DNA of 64,000 nucleotides from Andreesenia angusta (GCF_001855385.1 NZ_MKIE01000008.1:1-64000), one strand, 5' to 3'. Shown: positions 15,501 through 25,179, counted from the first letter of the stretch. Numbers and translations: made by a program. Notes: a model not told the origin generated them from the letters alone.

Positions 15501-15530
15501 CTATGAGGGATAATCCCTCATAGTATTTTT
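15501..15530 (+). terminator. Hairpin between the DUF3798 receptor gene and its ABC genes
   Basis: CTATGAGGGA (15501-15510), loop TAA, TCCCTCATAG (15514-15523), then TATTTTT. The 10-bp perfect stem likely lets only part of the transcripts continue, giving more receptor than transporter. Confidence 0.85.
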
Positions 15531-15562
15531 TATGCACAATTATACAGGGAGGTAGGAGCGAA

Positions 15563-17122
15563 TTGGAAAGCGTACTGAGAGTGGAGAAGCTTCACAAGCG
15601 GTTCGGAGAAGTTGTGGCGTTGCACAGCATAGACTTTGAGCTTAAAAAAGGCGAGATACACGGTCTGGTAGGAGCCAACGGGTCCGGAAAGAGCACTTTT
15701 ATGAACATACTCTTCGGAAGCCAAAACATAAGAGAGAGCGGCGGATACGGCGGGAAGATATTTATAGATGAAAAAGAAGTCGAGATAGTTGACAGCAGAA
15801 GCTCCATGAGAGAGGGCATAGGCATGGTGCACCAAGAGCTCTCTTTGATTGGAGAGCTGAGCGTAAGCAGCAATATAAAGCTGAACAGGGAAAACATAGT
15901 CGGTGGAACCGAGAGATTCAAGCAATTTGCTATAGTGGATGAAGCCGGAAACAGGAAAGAAGCTTCGGCGGTGCTCTCGAAAGTAGGGGTGGAGATAGAC
16001 ACGGGTGCGAAGGCTAAGAACTACTCTACAAATCTAAAGCAGTTTATAGAGATAGCTAGAGAGCTGGACAACGAAAAGCTGAAGGTGCTCATCTTGGACG
16101 AGCCGACCTCTTCGCTGAACGTAGAGGAGACAAATCTGCTCTTGGATCATCTGAGACAGATAGCCTCGGAAGGCATATCCATAATTTTCATATCGCACAG
16201 GCTAGACGAAGTGACAGATATCTGTGACAGAGTGACGGTGCTTCGGGACGGAGTGCTGATAAGCCAGTACACAAGAGACGAGTACGACATAAAGCGGATA
16301 GCACTCGACATGATAGGAAAAGAAGTCGTGCAGACAGCCAAGACAAGCGGCAGAAGAAGCGAAAATGGAATCTTGAAATTCGACAGAGTCAGCATAAATT
16401 CAGGAGACAGAAATCACGAGGATATATCCCTAGAGGTGAGAGAAGGAGAAGTCCTGGGGATAACCGGGCTTGCAGGACATGGTCAGGAGATATTCGGGTA
16501 TGGAATCATGGGTCTCTACAATTTAGAGGGCAGCGTACTATTTGAAGGCAAGCGGGTATATCCTGGGAAAGACGCCTTCCAAAAGGGGATATATTTGCTT
16601 CCAGACGAGAGAAAAGAGCTCGGGCTACTGATAGAACAGAGCGTTTCTGAAAACATGGTGTTTGGATCGCACGTCAGGAGAAAGGAGTTCCTAAAGCATC
16701 CATCGCTCGGACCTCTCTCCGGCTTCAACCAAAAGACAATAGACAGCTATGTGGACTCCATGATAGAGAGCTTGAACATAAAGACAAAGAGCAGAAGCCA
16801 GACAGTAAGAGAGCTGAGCGGAGGAAACCAGCAGAAGGTCTGCATAGCCAGAGCCATATCTGTAAAGCCCAAGCTGCTCTTTGTAGGGGAGCCGACAAGG
16901 GGAATAGATATCTACTCTAAGGAGATAATACTCAAGATGCTCCTAAAGCTGAACAGTGAAGAGAATACAACTGTGGTGATATCTTCGGGAGAGGTCTCGG
17001 AGCTAAAGAGAGTATGTGACAGAATAGCCATAATGTACGAGAACAGAGTCTTCGAGATATTCGAGGGCGATTTCGAAAGCGAAGCCTTTGCACTGGCCAT
17101 GTCTGGAAGGAGAGTGGATTAG
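15563..17122 (+). CDS. ABC transporter ATP-binding protein, sugar type (two ATPase halves, degenerate motifs)
   Basis: 519 residues, RbsA/MglA-like tandem ATPase. The first half has Walker A GANGSGKST, Walker B VLILDEPTS and a His switch, but its signature reads NYSTNLKQFIEIAREL instead of LSGGQ-like. The second half has a good LSGGNQQKV signature but no Walker A (GLAGHGQEIFGYG). Its Walker B is LFVGEPTRGID, with Gly for Asp. Second-half decay is usual in this family. It would energise import of the DUF3798 ligand together with the two permeases. TTG start at 15563 with AGGTAGGAG upstream. It is followed directly by the permease ATG. Confidence 0.85.
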   Translation: MESVLRVEKLHKRFGEVVALHSIDFELKKGEIHGLVGANGSGKSTFMNILFGSQNIRESGGYGGKIFIDEKEVEIVDSRSSMREGIGMVHQELSLIGELSVSSNIKLNRENIVGGTERFKQFAIVDEAGNRKEASAVLSKVGVEIDTGAKAKNYSTNLKQFIEIARELDNEKLKVLILDEPTSSLNVEETNLLLDHLRQIASEGISIIFISHRLDEVTDICDRVTVLRDGVLISQYTRDEYDIKRIALDMIGKEVVQTAKTSGRRSENGILKFDRVSINSGDRNHEDISLEVREGEVLGITGLAGHGQEIFGYGIMGLYNLEGSVLFEGKRVYPGKDAFQKGIYLLPDERKELGLLIEQSVSENMVFGSHVRRKEFLKHPSLGPLSGFNQKTIDSYVDSMIESLNIKTKSRSQTVRELSGGNQQKVCIARAISVKPKLLFVGEPTRGIDIYSKEIILKMLLKLNSEENTTVVISSGEVSELKRVCDRIAIMYENRVFEIFEGDFESEAFALAMSGRRVD

Positions 17123-18157
17123 ATGATGAAAAACAAGATAGGACTTCCGCAGTGGATAATCATATGCTACCTCTTGATACTGCTGGTACTAGTCAAATTC
17201 ACAGGCATATCCTATATAGACATACTGAACGAATCGCTTGTAAAGTGGGTGATGAACGGGGTCCTTGTGATATCGCTGCTGCCGATGATAAACGTCGGGG
17301 CCGGCAGAAACTTCGGCCTGCCTATAGGTATATCTGCGGGCCTTGTTGGGATATGTATAGCGCTGGAGTTCAAGCTTACAGGCTGGACAGGATTTCTGAT
17401 TTCAATGGCCGGCGGGTCGGCTGTAGCCATTTTATTTGGCTACGTATATTCGCTTGTGCTGAACAGGCTGAAGGGAAACGAGGAGATAGTGGCCACTTTT
17501 GCAGGCTTTTCCTTTATACCTGTGATGAACTTCTTCTGGACGTTGGCTCCGTTTAAAAACAGGCAGATGCTCTACCCTGTAGGGGGAGAAGGCCTGAGGC
17601 CTAAGATAAATTTGGACCAGTACTTCGGCGGAGTGCTGGACAATTTCATGGTCTTGAGTCTAGGGAGATTGCAGATACCCCTGGGGCTTATAGTCTTCTT
17701 TGCGGCCATTGGATACGGACTGTATAGATTTCAAAAGACAAGAATGGGTGCCACAATGGCGGCCATAGCTCAGAACGAAAAGTTCGTACAGCTTTCAGGC
17801 GTGGACGTAAACAGGTACAGGACTTATGCTATAATCATGTCAACTGTGCTGGCCGCAGTCGGGATAGCGGTGTATTCGCAGAGCTATGGAATTGTGCATC
17901 TCTATGACGGCCCGTTTATGATGGCTTTTCCTGCTGTTTCCGCAATCTTGATAGGGGGGGCAAGCAGAAAGAAGGCGACTGTATTCCAGGCCATGGTCGG
18001 AACATATCTTTACCAGACCACTTTTTTGATATCTGTGCCGGTAGCAAACACTTTGCTCATACCGGAGATGGCAGAAGTCATGAGGATGATAATCACAAAC
18101 GGCATAATTCTCTACGCATTCTTGCATGAAGGGGTGAAAAAAAGTGAGAAAATATAA
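17123..18157 (+). CDS. ABC transporter permease (BPD_transp_2 family), first subunit
   Basis: 344 residues with about nine hydrophobic segments. The RMGATMAAIAQNEKFVQLSGVDVNRYR loop is the typical coupling segment of RbsC/LivH-like permeases. GGASRKKATVFQA is the conserved GGxS-type loop near the end. It follows the ATPase gene with no gap and overlaps the next permease by 14 bases. The two permeases differ in sequence, so a heterodimer is expected. Confidence 0.85.
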   Translation: MMKNKIGLPQWIIICYLLILLVLVKFTGISYIDILNESLVKWVMNGVLVISLLPMINVGAGRNFGLPIGISAGLVGICIALEFKLTGWTGFLISMAGGSAVAILFGYVYSLVLNRLKGNEEIVATFAGFSFIPVMNFFWTLAPFKNRQMLYPVGGEGLRPKINLDQYFGGVLDNFMVLSLGRLQIPLGLIVFFAAIGYGLYRFQKTRMGATMAAIAQNEKFVQLSGVDVNRYRTYAIIMSTVLAAVGIAVYSQSYGIVHLYDGPFMMAFPAVSAILIGGASRKKATVFQAMVGTYLYQTTFLISVPVANTLLIPEMAEVMRMIITNGIILYAFLHEGVKKSEKI

Positions 18158-19178
18158 CAGCTACTACGTGCCGATATGTTTTTTTGTACTATCTGTATTG
18201 GGAATAATGCTTGCAGAGGTGAGCACAAGCTTTATCCTAGGCGAGCTCTACTCTAGGTTTATCAGAAACGGTGTCTTTCTTCTGGCGCTTATACCTCCTA
18301 TTATGGCCGGGATGGGAATAAACTTTTCAATCACTGTAGGAGCTATAGCGGCTCAGATGGCCATGGTGGTGGTGATAGATTTAGGGCTTGAAAAGACAGG
18401 CGGATTTTTACTGGCCATTGTTTTGAGTGTGCTCTTCGCACTGGTGCTTGGAAATATAATAGGCACTGTGCTGAACAAGGCCAAGGGAAAAGAGATGATA
18501 GCCAGCATGGTGATAGGCTTTCTGGGCACCAACATATACCTTCTGATTTTCATGGTGGGCTATGGAACGGTCATAAAGCCGTTTAGTGAAACCACTCTTA
18601 TAAGCAGCGGAATAGGGGTGAAGAGCATGCTGGATGCGGCTAGGTTCAGATCTCTTTACGAAGGAGTGCTTCCCATAAGAGTTGGAAACGTATCGGGGTC
18701 GCTAGTTCCAGTCTTGGCGGTTCTGGTGCTTGGTTTAGCGGTGTGGGGCCTTACAAGGTCTAAGCTAGGCTACCATATGAAAGCCGTTGGAGAGGACCAG
18801 ACTCTGTCTGAAAAGGCCGGCATAGACGTAGACAGGGTGAGAAAGAGCTCTATAGTACTGTCTACGGTGCTTGCCTCACTTGGACAGCTTATGTTTATAC
18901 AGAATATGGGGGTCTTGAACGTGTATACGGGACATCTGAATCTAGACGTCTTTTCAGCTGCTGCACTGCTTGTAGGAGGAGCGACTTTAAAAAACGCCAG
19001 CGTAAAAAACGCCTTTATAGGCATACTGCTTTTCCATACGCTCTTCATAGTCTCGCCTATGGCTGGACAGAATCTGTTTGACAATGTAGCGCTTGGAGAG
19101 TACTTCAGAAGCTTTCTGGCATACGGAACTATAGTCTTTGCCTTTGTAGTGAACTTGAGGAGGGAGTCCGAAGCTTAA
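18144..19178 (+). CDS. ABC transporter permease (BPD_transp_2 family), second subunit
   Basis: 344 residues, nine or so membrane helices. It contains the coupling loop SKLGYHMKAVGEDQTLSEKAGIDVDRVR and the LLVGGATLKNASVKNAF motif. GTG start inside the end of the previous gene, with AAGGGGTG upstream. It completes the four-gene DUF3798 transporter unit. Confidence 0.85.
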   Translation: MRKYNSYYVPICFFVLSVLGIMLAEVSTSFILGELYSRFIRNGVFLLALIPPIMAGMGINFSITVGAIAAQMAMVVVIDLGLEKTGGFLLAIVLSVLFALVLGNIIGTVLNKAKGKEMIASMVIGFLGTNIYLLIFMVGYGTVIKPFSETTLISSGIGVKSMLDAARFRSLYEGVLPIRVGNVSGSLVPVLAVLVLGLAVWGLTRSKLGYHMKAVGEDQTLSEKAGIDVDRVRKSSIVLSTVLASLGQLMFIQNMGVLNVYTGHLNLDVFSAAALLVGGATLKNASVKNAFIGILLFHTLFIVSPMAGQNLFDNVALGEYFRSFLAYGTIVFAFVVNLRRESEA

Positions 19179-19208
19179 GTTGTTACGTATTGTTCACAAT
19201 TAGGAGCT

Positions 19209-19237
19209 TTATACTCTCTTGTCAACCATGATATAAT
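19209..19237 (+). promoter_or_regulatory. Promoter of the liv operon
   Basis: TTATAC (19209-19214), 17-base spacer, TATAAT (19232-19237), 48 bases before the livJ ATG. No operator was recognised. Confidence 0.65.
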
Positions 19238-19285
19238 TAAAAAGATTACTATTATGAAAATTCAATGGAAAACAGGAGGAAGACT

Positions 19286-20422
19286 ATGAAATTCAAGAAG
19301 CTATTAGCTATAGGCATGAGCCTTACGCTTTCGGCTGGACTATTAGCTGGATGTGGAAGTAGCGGTTCAGAGGAGTCGGATGTAATCAAAATAGGAGGAA
19401 TAGCTCCGACTACAGGACAGGTTTCTGTCTATGGAAATGCGGCTGTTAGAGGATATCAACTTGCAGTTGACGAATACAACGAAAAAGGCGGAGTGCTAGG
19501 AAAGCAGATAGAGCTAGTTGTATACGACGACAAAGGTGACAACAACGAGGCTGTAAACGCCTACAAGAAGCTTGTCACAAGCGACAAAGTAGATGCAATA
19601 ATAGGTGGAGTAATAAGCACGAACACGCTTGCAGTTGCACCGCTTGCAGCTAGAGAGGGAATACCTATGATATCGCCTACGGGAACTGCAGACGATATAA
19701 CTAAAGCCGGAGAAAACATATTCCGTTCTTGCTTTACAGATCCTTTCCAAGGTGAGATAGTGGCGAGATTTGCACTAGAGGACCTAGAGGCTAAGAAGGC
19801 CGCGATACTGTTCGACCAAGAGGGAGACTACGGAAGAGGGCTTGCAGATTCTTTCGAGAAGACTTTCAGCGAAGCTGGAGGAGAGATAGTGGCAAAGAAA
19901 GGCTTCAACCCTAACGACAAAGACTACAAGTCAATACTTACAGAGATAAAAGCAACTAATCCAGACGTTATATTTATCCCAGCTTACTACAACTCGGTTT
20001 CGCTTGTGGGAAGCCAGATAAAAGAAGTAGGCATAGATGCGACACTGCTAGGTGGAGACGGATGGGACGGAGTAATCGAGATAGATAGCGAAGCTGTTGA
20101 AGGCGGATACTTTGCAAACCACTACGCTACAGACGACCCTAATCCTGTAGTTCAGAACTTCATAGAGTCATACAAGGCGAAGTACGATGGCGAAAGTCCA
20201 AAGTCTTTTGCTGCACTTGGATATGATGCGGCAGTTACACTTTTCGAAGCTATGGAGAAGGCTGGAACTACTGACAAGGCAAAGGTAGTAGAGGCGCTTA
20301 AAGCTACAGACCTTGAGCTTGTTTCAGGAAAGACTAAGTTTGACGAAGTTGGAAACCCTATAAAAGAGGTTTCTATAATTCAGGTAGTAGATGGACAGTA
20401 CAAACTAGCTACTAAAAAGTAA
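19286..20422 (+). CDS. livJ: Branched-chain amino acid ABC transporter, substrate-binding lipoprotein
   Basis: 378 residues. Lipoprotein signal ending LLAGC (Cys at about 23). The mature region is Peripla_BP_6: IKIGGIAPTTGQVSVYG, then AVDEYNEKGGVLGKQIELVVYDD, and AAREGIPMISPTGT contacting the ligand backbone. It binds Leu/Ile/Val or a related amino acid. ATG at 19286 is chosen because AGGAGGA is 6 bases upstream; the 19265 ATG has no such site. First gene of livJHMGF. Confidence 0.9.
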   Translation: MKFKKLLAIGMSLTLSAGLLAGCGSSGSEESDVIKIGGIAPTTGQVSVYGNAAVRGYQLAVDEYNEKGGVLGKQIELVVYDDKGDNNEAVNAYKKLVTSDKVDAIIGGVISTNTLAVAPLAAREGIPMISPTGTADDITKAGENIFRSCFTDPFQGEIVARFALEDLEAKKAAILFDQEGDYGRGLADSFEKTFSEAGGEIVAKKGFNPNDKDYKSILTEIKATNPDVIFIPAYYNSVSLVGSQIKEVGIDATLLGGDGWDGVIEIDSEAVEGGYFANHYATDDPNPVVQNFIESYKAKYDGESPKSFAALGYDAAVTLFEAMEKAGTTDKAKVVEALKATDLELVSGKTKFDEVGNPIKEVSIIQVVDGQYKLATKK

Positions 20423-20434
20423 AGCTTTAAATCT

Positions 20435-20461
20435 GAGGAAACTATTTTTAGTTTCCTCTTA
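20435..20461 (+). terminator. Hairpin between livJ and livH
   Basis: GAGGAAACT (20435-20443), loop ATTTTT, AGTTTCCTC (20450-20458), then a short T stretch. It probably reduces expression of the membrane and ATPase genes relative to the binding protein. Confidence 0.8.
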
Positions 20462-20497
20462 CTTTGTTTATGAGTCAAAGCAGAAGGAGGGAAAATT

Positions 20498-21373
20498 ATG
20501 GAGAAACTTATCCAGCAGTTGATAAACGGGCTTCATGTAGGCAGCATATACGCCCTTATAGCGCTAGGCTATACTATGGTGTATGGAATAATCAAGCTTA
20601 TAAACTTTGCCCATGGAGATATTCTTATGATAGGCGCCTTTTTAGCCTATTTCATGCTTTCGTCGGGACTTCCGATATGGGCCGTAATAGTCATCAGTGC
20701 TATTTTGTGCGCCCTTATAGGTATGGCCATAGAGAAGTTTGCATACAAACCTCTCAGGAATGCGCCTAGGATTTCGGCTCTTATAACCGCCATAGCGGTC
20801 AGCCTTTTTATACAGAATCTATTTATGATACTATTCAAGCCTGATCCAAAGCCTTTTCCTAAGACAGTTTCACTGGGAAGCTTGAGTTTAGGCGGTATAA
20901 GGCTAGATGGAATAACTATACTGACAATAGTCGTTTCAGTTGCGCTTATGATTGCGCTTGAGATATTTATAAACAAGACCATGATTGGAAAGTCAATGAA
21001 AGCGACTTCGCAGGACAGCAAGGCCGCTTCTCTTATGGGAATAAATATAAACAGAACTATATCTGTCACTTTTGCAGTCGGATCTATGCTAGCTGCAATA
21101 GGAGGAATACTTTTCAGCATGGCATATCCGCTTATAGACCCTTATATGGGAACTATGCCAGGACTTAAAGCCTTTGTAGCCGCAGTGCTTGGAGGCATAG
21201 GTGTGATACCTGGAGCCATGATAGGCGGATTTATAATGGGAATCGCAGAGAGTCTTACAAAGGCTTATATTTCAAGTCAGCTTTCAGATGCTGTAGTATT
21301 TGGAATACTGATAGTGGTTCTACTTGTAAAGCCGGCAGGATTGCTTGGAAAGAACACTAAAGAGAAAGTATAG
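20498..21373 (+). CDS. livH: Branched-chain amino acid ABC transporter permease LivH
   Basis: 291 residues, about eight membrane helices. Contains GLHVGSIYALIALGYTMVYGIIKLINFAHGD, the hallmark N-terminus of LivH, and KAFVAAVLGGIGVIPGAMIGG, the conserved cytoplasmic loop. ATG with AGAAGGAGG upstream. Forms the membrane channel with LivM. Confidence 0.92.
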   Translation: MEKLIQQLINGLHVGSIYALIALGYTMVYGIIKLINFAHGDILMIGAFLAYFMLSSGLPIWAVIVISAILCALIGMAIEKFAYKPLRNAPRISALITAIAVSLFIQNLFMILFKPDPKPFPKTVSLGSLSLGGIRLDGITILTIVVSVALMIALEIFINKTMIGKSMKATSQDSKAASLMGININRTISVTFAVGSMLAAIGGILFSMAYPLIDPYMGTMPGLKAFVAAVLGGIGVIPGAMIGGFIMGIAESLTKAYISSQLSDAVVFGILIVVLLVKPAGLLGKNTKEKV

Positions 21374-21391
21374 AAAAGAGGTGAGACAGAT

Positions 21392-22372
21392 ATGAACAAC
21401 AGGAAAAAGAGATATGCTATAAATACGGCCCTTGTGCTGGCACTGTTTGTAGTGCTGAACACCCTCATAAGCGTAGGCGTGATAGACATGTACTACGAGG
21501 GGATAATAATGATGATCGGAATAAATATAATACTGGCTACGAGCCTCAACCTGACTACAGGATTCCTAGGTCAGCTTGCACTGGGACATGCAGGGTTTAT
21601 GGCTGTAGGAGCATATGCATCGGCGCTCTTTACACTGAATGCCGGCGCGGGGCTTCCAGACATACTGCTTCTAGTGATTTCGCTCTTGATAGGAGGGCTT
21701 ATGGCAGGGCTTTTCGGTGTTGTGGTTGGAATACCTGCGCTTAGGCTTAGAGGAGACTATCTGGGTATAATAACGCTTGGATTTGGAGAGATGATAAGAG
21801 TCCTGCTTATAAACCTGGAGATAACAGGCGGGCCGCTGGGACTTAGGGGAATATACCCGTTGACTGACTTTACGAATATATTCTGGATAATGGTGATAGT
21901 GGTCGTAGTCATATTCTCGCTTATGAACTCTAGACATGGAAGAAGCATAATCTCGATAAGAGAGAACGAGATAGCGGCAGATGCTGTAGGTGTGCCTACA
22001 GAGTTCTACAAGGTGTTCACTTTTGCGCTTTCTGCATTCTTTGCAGGAGTTGCAGGCGGGCTCTTCGCCCACTACATGATGGTGCTAGACCCTAAGAAGT
22101 TCAACTTCATGTTCTCTATAGAGATACTGGTTATAGTGGTGCTTGGAGGAATGGGAAGCATAACGGGATCTATAATAGCGGCCATAATACTGACAGTGCT
22201 TCCAGAACTGCTGAGAGATTTTTCAGACTACAGACTGCTTATATACGCAGTTATGCTGCTTGGAATAATGCTGTTCAAGCCGTCGGGACTGCTTGGGACT
22301 AAAGAGTTCAGCTTTATAAGGAAGAGAGACAAGGAAGATATGAAGACGGAAGGGCTCGGAGGTGAAGAATAA
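21392..22372 (+). CDS. livM: Branched-chain amino acid ABC transporter permease LivM
   Basis: 326 residues, about nine membrane helices. Contains INIILATSLNLTTGFLGQLALGHAGFMAVGAY, the LivM signature, and the ENEIAADAVGVPTEFYK coupling loop. The C-terminal tail is charged. Its stop overlaps the ATG of livG by one base (TAATG), so translation is coupled. Confidence 0.92.
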   Translation: MNNRKKRYAINTALVLALFVVLNTLISVGVIDMYYEGIIMMIGINIILATSLNLTTGFLGQLALGHAGFMAVGAYASALFTLNAGAGLPDILLLVISLLIGGLMAGLFGVVVGIPALRLRGDYLGIITLGFGEMIRVLLINLEITGGPLGLRGIYPLTDFTNIFWIMVIVVVVIFSLMNSRHGRSIISIRENEIAADAVGVPTEFYKVFTFALSAFFAGVAGGLFAHYMMVLDPKKFNFMFSIEILVIVVLGGMGSITGSIIAAIILTVLPELLRDFSDYRLLIYAVMLLGIMLFKPSGLLGTKEFSFIRKRDKEDMKTEGLGGEE

Positions 22373-23130
22373 TGGCCATACTAGAGGCTAAGAGCATAGG
22401 GATACAGTTTGGCGGCCTTAAGGCTGTAGACAGTTTCGACCTTGAGATATACGAAGACGAGATAGTGGGGCTTATAGGCCCTAACGGCGCCGGAAAGACT
22501 ACTACTTTCAACATGCTGACAGGAGTATACGTTCCCACTAGCGGAGACATAACTATAAACGGAGAGAGCGTAGTTGGGCTTAAGCCCTACCAGATAGTCA
22601 GAAAGGGAATAGCTAGGACTTTCCAGAATATAAGGCTATTTGAAAACCTATCTGTAATAGACAATGTGAAAGTGGCTTTCCAGAAAAACATGACCTACAG
22701 CATAGTGTCAGCCATATTAAAGCTTCCAAAGTACTGGGTAGAGGAGCGCGAAGTGGATGTGAAGGCGAGAGAGCTTCTAGCTATATTTGGAATGGAGGAC
22801 TTGGCCGACGTCACAGCCAAGAACCTGCCTTACGGAAAGCAGAGAAAGCTGGAGATAGCCAGAGCGCTTGCTACAGACCCCAAGATACTGATGCTTGACG
22901 AGCCGGCTGCCGGCATGAACCCTCAAGAGACAAAAGAGCTGATGGAGTCCATAGCTCTTATAAAAGAGAAGTTTAAAGTCTCTATACTCTTGATAGAGCA
23001 CGATATGAACTTGGTAATGGGGATATGCGAAAGGCTTGTGGTGCTGAACTACGGGACTATGCTTGCAAAGGGAACACCTGAAGAGATAAAGCAGAACCCT
23101 GAAGTCATAAAGGCGTATCTAGGAGAGTAG
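22372..23130 (+). CDS. livG: Branched-chain amino acid ABC transporter ATP-binding protein LivG
   Basis: 252 residues. Walker A GPNGAGKTT, signature LPYGKQRKLEIARALATDPKILMLDEPAAGMNP with the Walker B Asp-Glu, and the C-terminal BCA_ABC_TP extension GTPEEIKQNPEVIKAYLGE typical of LivG. Pairs with LivF. Confidence 0.93.
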   Translation: MAILEAKSIGIQFGGLKAVDSFDLEIYEDEIVGLIGPNGAGKTTTFNMLTGVYVPTSGDITINGESVVGLKPYQIVRKGIARTFQNIRLFENLSVIDNVKVAFQKNMTYSIVSAILKLPKYWVEEREVDVKARELLAIFGMEDLADVTAKNLPYGKQRKLEIARALATDPKILMLDEPAAGMNPQETKELMESIALIKEKFKVSILLIEHDMNLVMGICERLVVLNYGTMLAKGTPEEIKQNPEVIKAYLGE

Positions 23131-23143
23131 AGGAGGCGGAGAG

Positions 23144-23848
23144 ATGCTAGTTGTAAACGATTTAGATGTGTACTACGGCATGATACATGCCATAAAGAAC
23201 ATAAGCTTCGAAGTTAAATCTGGAGAGATAGTCACGCTTATAGGGGCCAACGGCGCTGGAAAGACGACTATACTCCAGACAATATCTGGACTCATAAAGC
23301 CCAAGTCTGGGAATATAGAGTACAGAGGAAGAGATATAACGAAGTCGGAGTCTTTCAAGATAGTGAAAAACGGCATAGCTCAGGTTCCGGAGGGGCGAAG
23401 GGTGTTTACCCAGATGACTGTAGAGGACAATCTAGAGCTTGGCGGATTCACTGTGAAAGACAAGTCCAAGATAGAAGAGGGAAAGATAAGGGCTTACGAG
23501 ATGTTCCCAAGGCTCAAGGAGAGGCGAAAGCAGCTGGCTGGAACTCTCTCGGGAGGAGAGCAGCAGATGCTCGCCATAGGAAGGGCGCTTATGTCAAACC
23601 CTCAGATACTGCTGATGGACGAGCCTTCTATGGGACTTGCCCCGATACTTGTAAGAGAGATATTCAGCATAATAGAGAGGATAAACGCCACAGGCATGAC
23701 TGTCCTGCTAGTAGAGCAGAATGCCAATATGGCGCTCTCAATCGCAGACAGGGCTTACGTGCTTGAAACAGGAAAGATAGTTCTCGGAGGAGATGCGAAG
23801 GATCTTCTGGGGAACGAGGATATAAGAAAAGCATACCTTGGAGGATAA
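23144..23848 (+). CDS. livF: Branched-chain amino acid ABC transporter ATP-binding protein LivF
   Basis: 234 residues. Walker A GANGAGKTT, signature LSGGEQQML, Walker B LLMDEPSMGLAP, and the VPEGRRVFTQMTVEDNL Q-loop region specific to LivF. ATG with GAGGCGGAGAG just upstream. Last gene of the unit. Confidence 0.93.
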   Translation: MLVVNDLDVYYGMIHAIKNISFEVKSGEIVTLIGANGAGKTTILQTISGLIKPKSGNIEYRGRDITKSESFKIVKNGIAQVPEGRRVFTQMTVEDNLELGGFTVKDKSKIEEGKIRAYEMFPRLKERRKQLAGTLSGGEQQMLAIGRALMSNPQILLMDEPSMGLAPILVREIFSIIERINATGMTVLLVEQNANMALSIADRAYVLETGKIVLGGDAKDLLGNEDIRKAYLGG

Positions 23849-23875
23849 AGCCAGAGTTCAAACTCTGGCTTTTCT
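23848..23875 (+). terminator. Terminator of the liv operon
   Basis: AAGCCAGAGTT (23848-23858) pairs with AACTCTGGCTT (23861-23871), followed by TTC and T residues. The stem begins at the livF stop codon. Confidence 0.85.
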
Positions 23876-23936
23876 TTGTATACTTGTAAAGCAAACTCCG
23901 ATATAATAAAGTCTATAGAAAAGTTTGGAGGAATAT

Positions 23937-25178
23937 ATGGGAAGATATTTTGATTCAATGGAAACGGTACTGAAAAATGGACTCAAGGTTGTAACTATAA
24001 AAAACGGAGAGCTGATATTCTCATCTCAGCTTGGGGTGAAGGTAGGGTCCATGTATGAGAGGGAAGATGAAAAGGGGCTTAGCCACCTCATAGAGCATAT
24101 GCTCTTCAAGGGGACTGAAAAGCGAAGCAACTTTGACATAAACAGCGACATAGAGGAGCGAGGTGGAAGCTACACTGCTTACACCACCTACTCAGACACT
24201 ATATACGGCATAACTGGCCTTTCGGAAGAGCTAGAGCCATCGCTGGACATCATATCTGATATAACTACTCACCCTACATTTCCGGTGGAGGAATTTGAAA
24301 AAGAGAAGTCAGTGATTATATCTGAAATCAGAAGCGGGCTGGACGATCTGGAAAACTACAGCTATTCGCTTGCGCACAGGCTTGCATTCGACAAGAGCTT
24401 TCTGAAATGGGATATAGCTGGGAATGAAAAACTCTTGAGGGGATACACCATAGATCAGGTCAGGGATTTCTACAGAAGATACTACAGACCCAACAACGCT
24501 GTGCTGACGGTGGTGTCGCCGTATGACCACGGCGAAGTGGTAGAGCTTGCGGAGAACTACTTCGGGTCATGGGAAGCTTCCGAGGTCGAGGAGCTCAAGA
24601 TAGAAGATGAAGCAAACAGGGCAATAGAGGGGATAAAGCACAAGAAAGACATAGAGCAGAGCACCATAATCTACATGTACACTTTCTACGAGCTTACGAG
24701 AAGGGAAGAGATAGCGCTTGAAATCCTGAACTACAGGCTGGGGGAGAGTCCGAACTCCATACTGTTCAAGGAGCTAAGGGAAGACCTGGGGCTTACCTAC
24801 GAAGTCTACTCTGACATGGACGCAAGCGACCACGTAAAGCTGCTGAACATCTACACATCGCTTCACGCAGAAGATGTAGAGACGGCTAGAGGGAGAATAG
24901 ACGCAATAATAGACGGCCTTAAAGATGGTCACCTAATAGAGGATAGGAATATAGAGATAATGAAGAAGGTCATAAAGACGGCGATAGCCTCTACTATGAT
25001 AGATCCTGAGAGCCTCTGTAACTACGTACTTGGTCAGCTTGTCTCGAATAAAAATCTCCATGCCTTTGAGGAAGACCTAGAGACGCTGAACAGCATCACA
25101 AAAGAAGAGATCATAGCTGTAGCCAGAAAAGTGCTTGAAGACCCTACCGTTCAGATAGTCTACAACGAAGGTGATTGA
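23937..25178 (+). CDS. M16-family zinc peptidase (insulinase/processing-peptidase type)
   Basis: 413 residues, the common length of single-chain bacterial M16B peptidases. The inverted zinc motif is HLIEHMLF (HxxEH at about residue 50-54), and the distant third ligand Glu lies in the EFEKEKSVIISEIRS stretch about 75 residues later. The C-terminal inactive M16 half contains RRYYRPNNAVLTVVS. ATG at 23937 is chosen for GGAGGAAT 4-5 bases upstream. No signal peptide, so it is cytoplasmic. The next gene overlaps or abuts it, suggesting co-transcription. Confidence 0.85.
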   Translation: MGRYFDSMETVLKNGLKVVTIKNGELIFSSQLGVKVGSMYEREDEKGLSHLIEHMLFKGTEKRSNFDINSDIEERGGSYTAYTTYSDTIYGITGLSEELEPSLDIISDITTHPTFPVEEFEKEKSVIISEIRSGLDDLENYSYSLAHRLAFDKSFLKWDIAGNEKLLRGYTIDQVRDFYRRYYRPNNAVLTVVSPYDHGEVVELAENYFGSWEASEVEELKIEDEANRAIEGIKHKKDIEQSTIIYMYTFYELTRREEIALEILNYRLGESPNSILFKELREDLGLTYEVYSDMDASDHVKLLNIYTSLHAEDVETARGRIDAIIDGLKDGHLIEDRNIEIMKKVIKTAIASTMIDPESLCNYVLGQLVSNKNLHAFEEDLETLNSITKEEIIAVARKVLEDPTVQIVYNEGD

Positions 25179-25179
25179 T

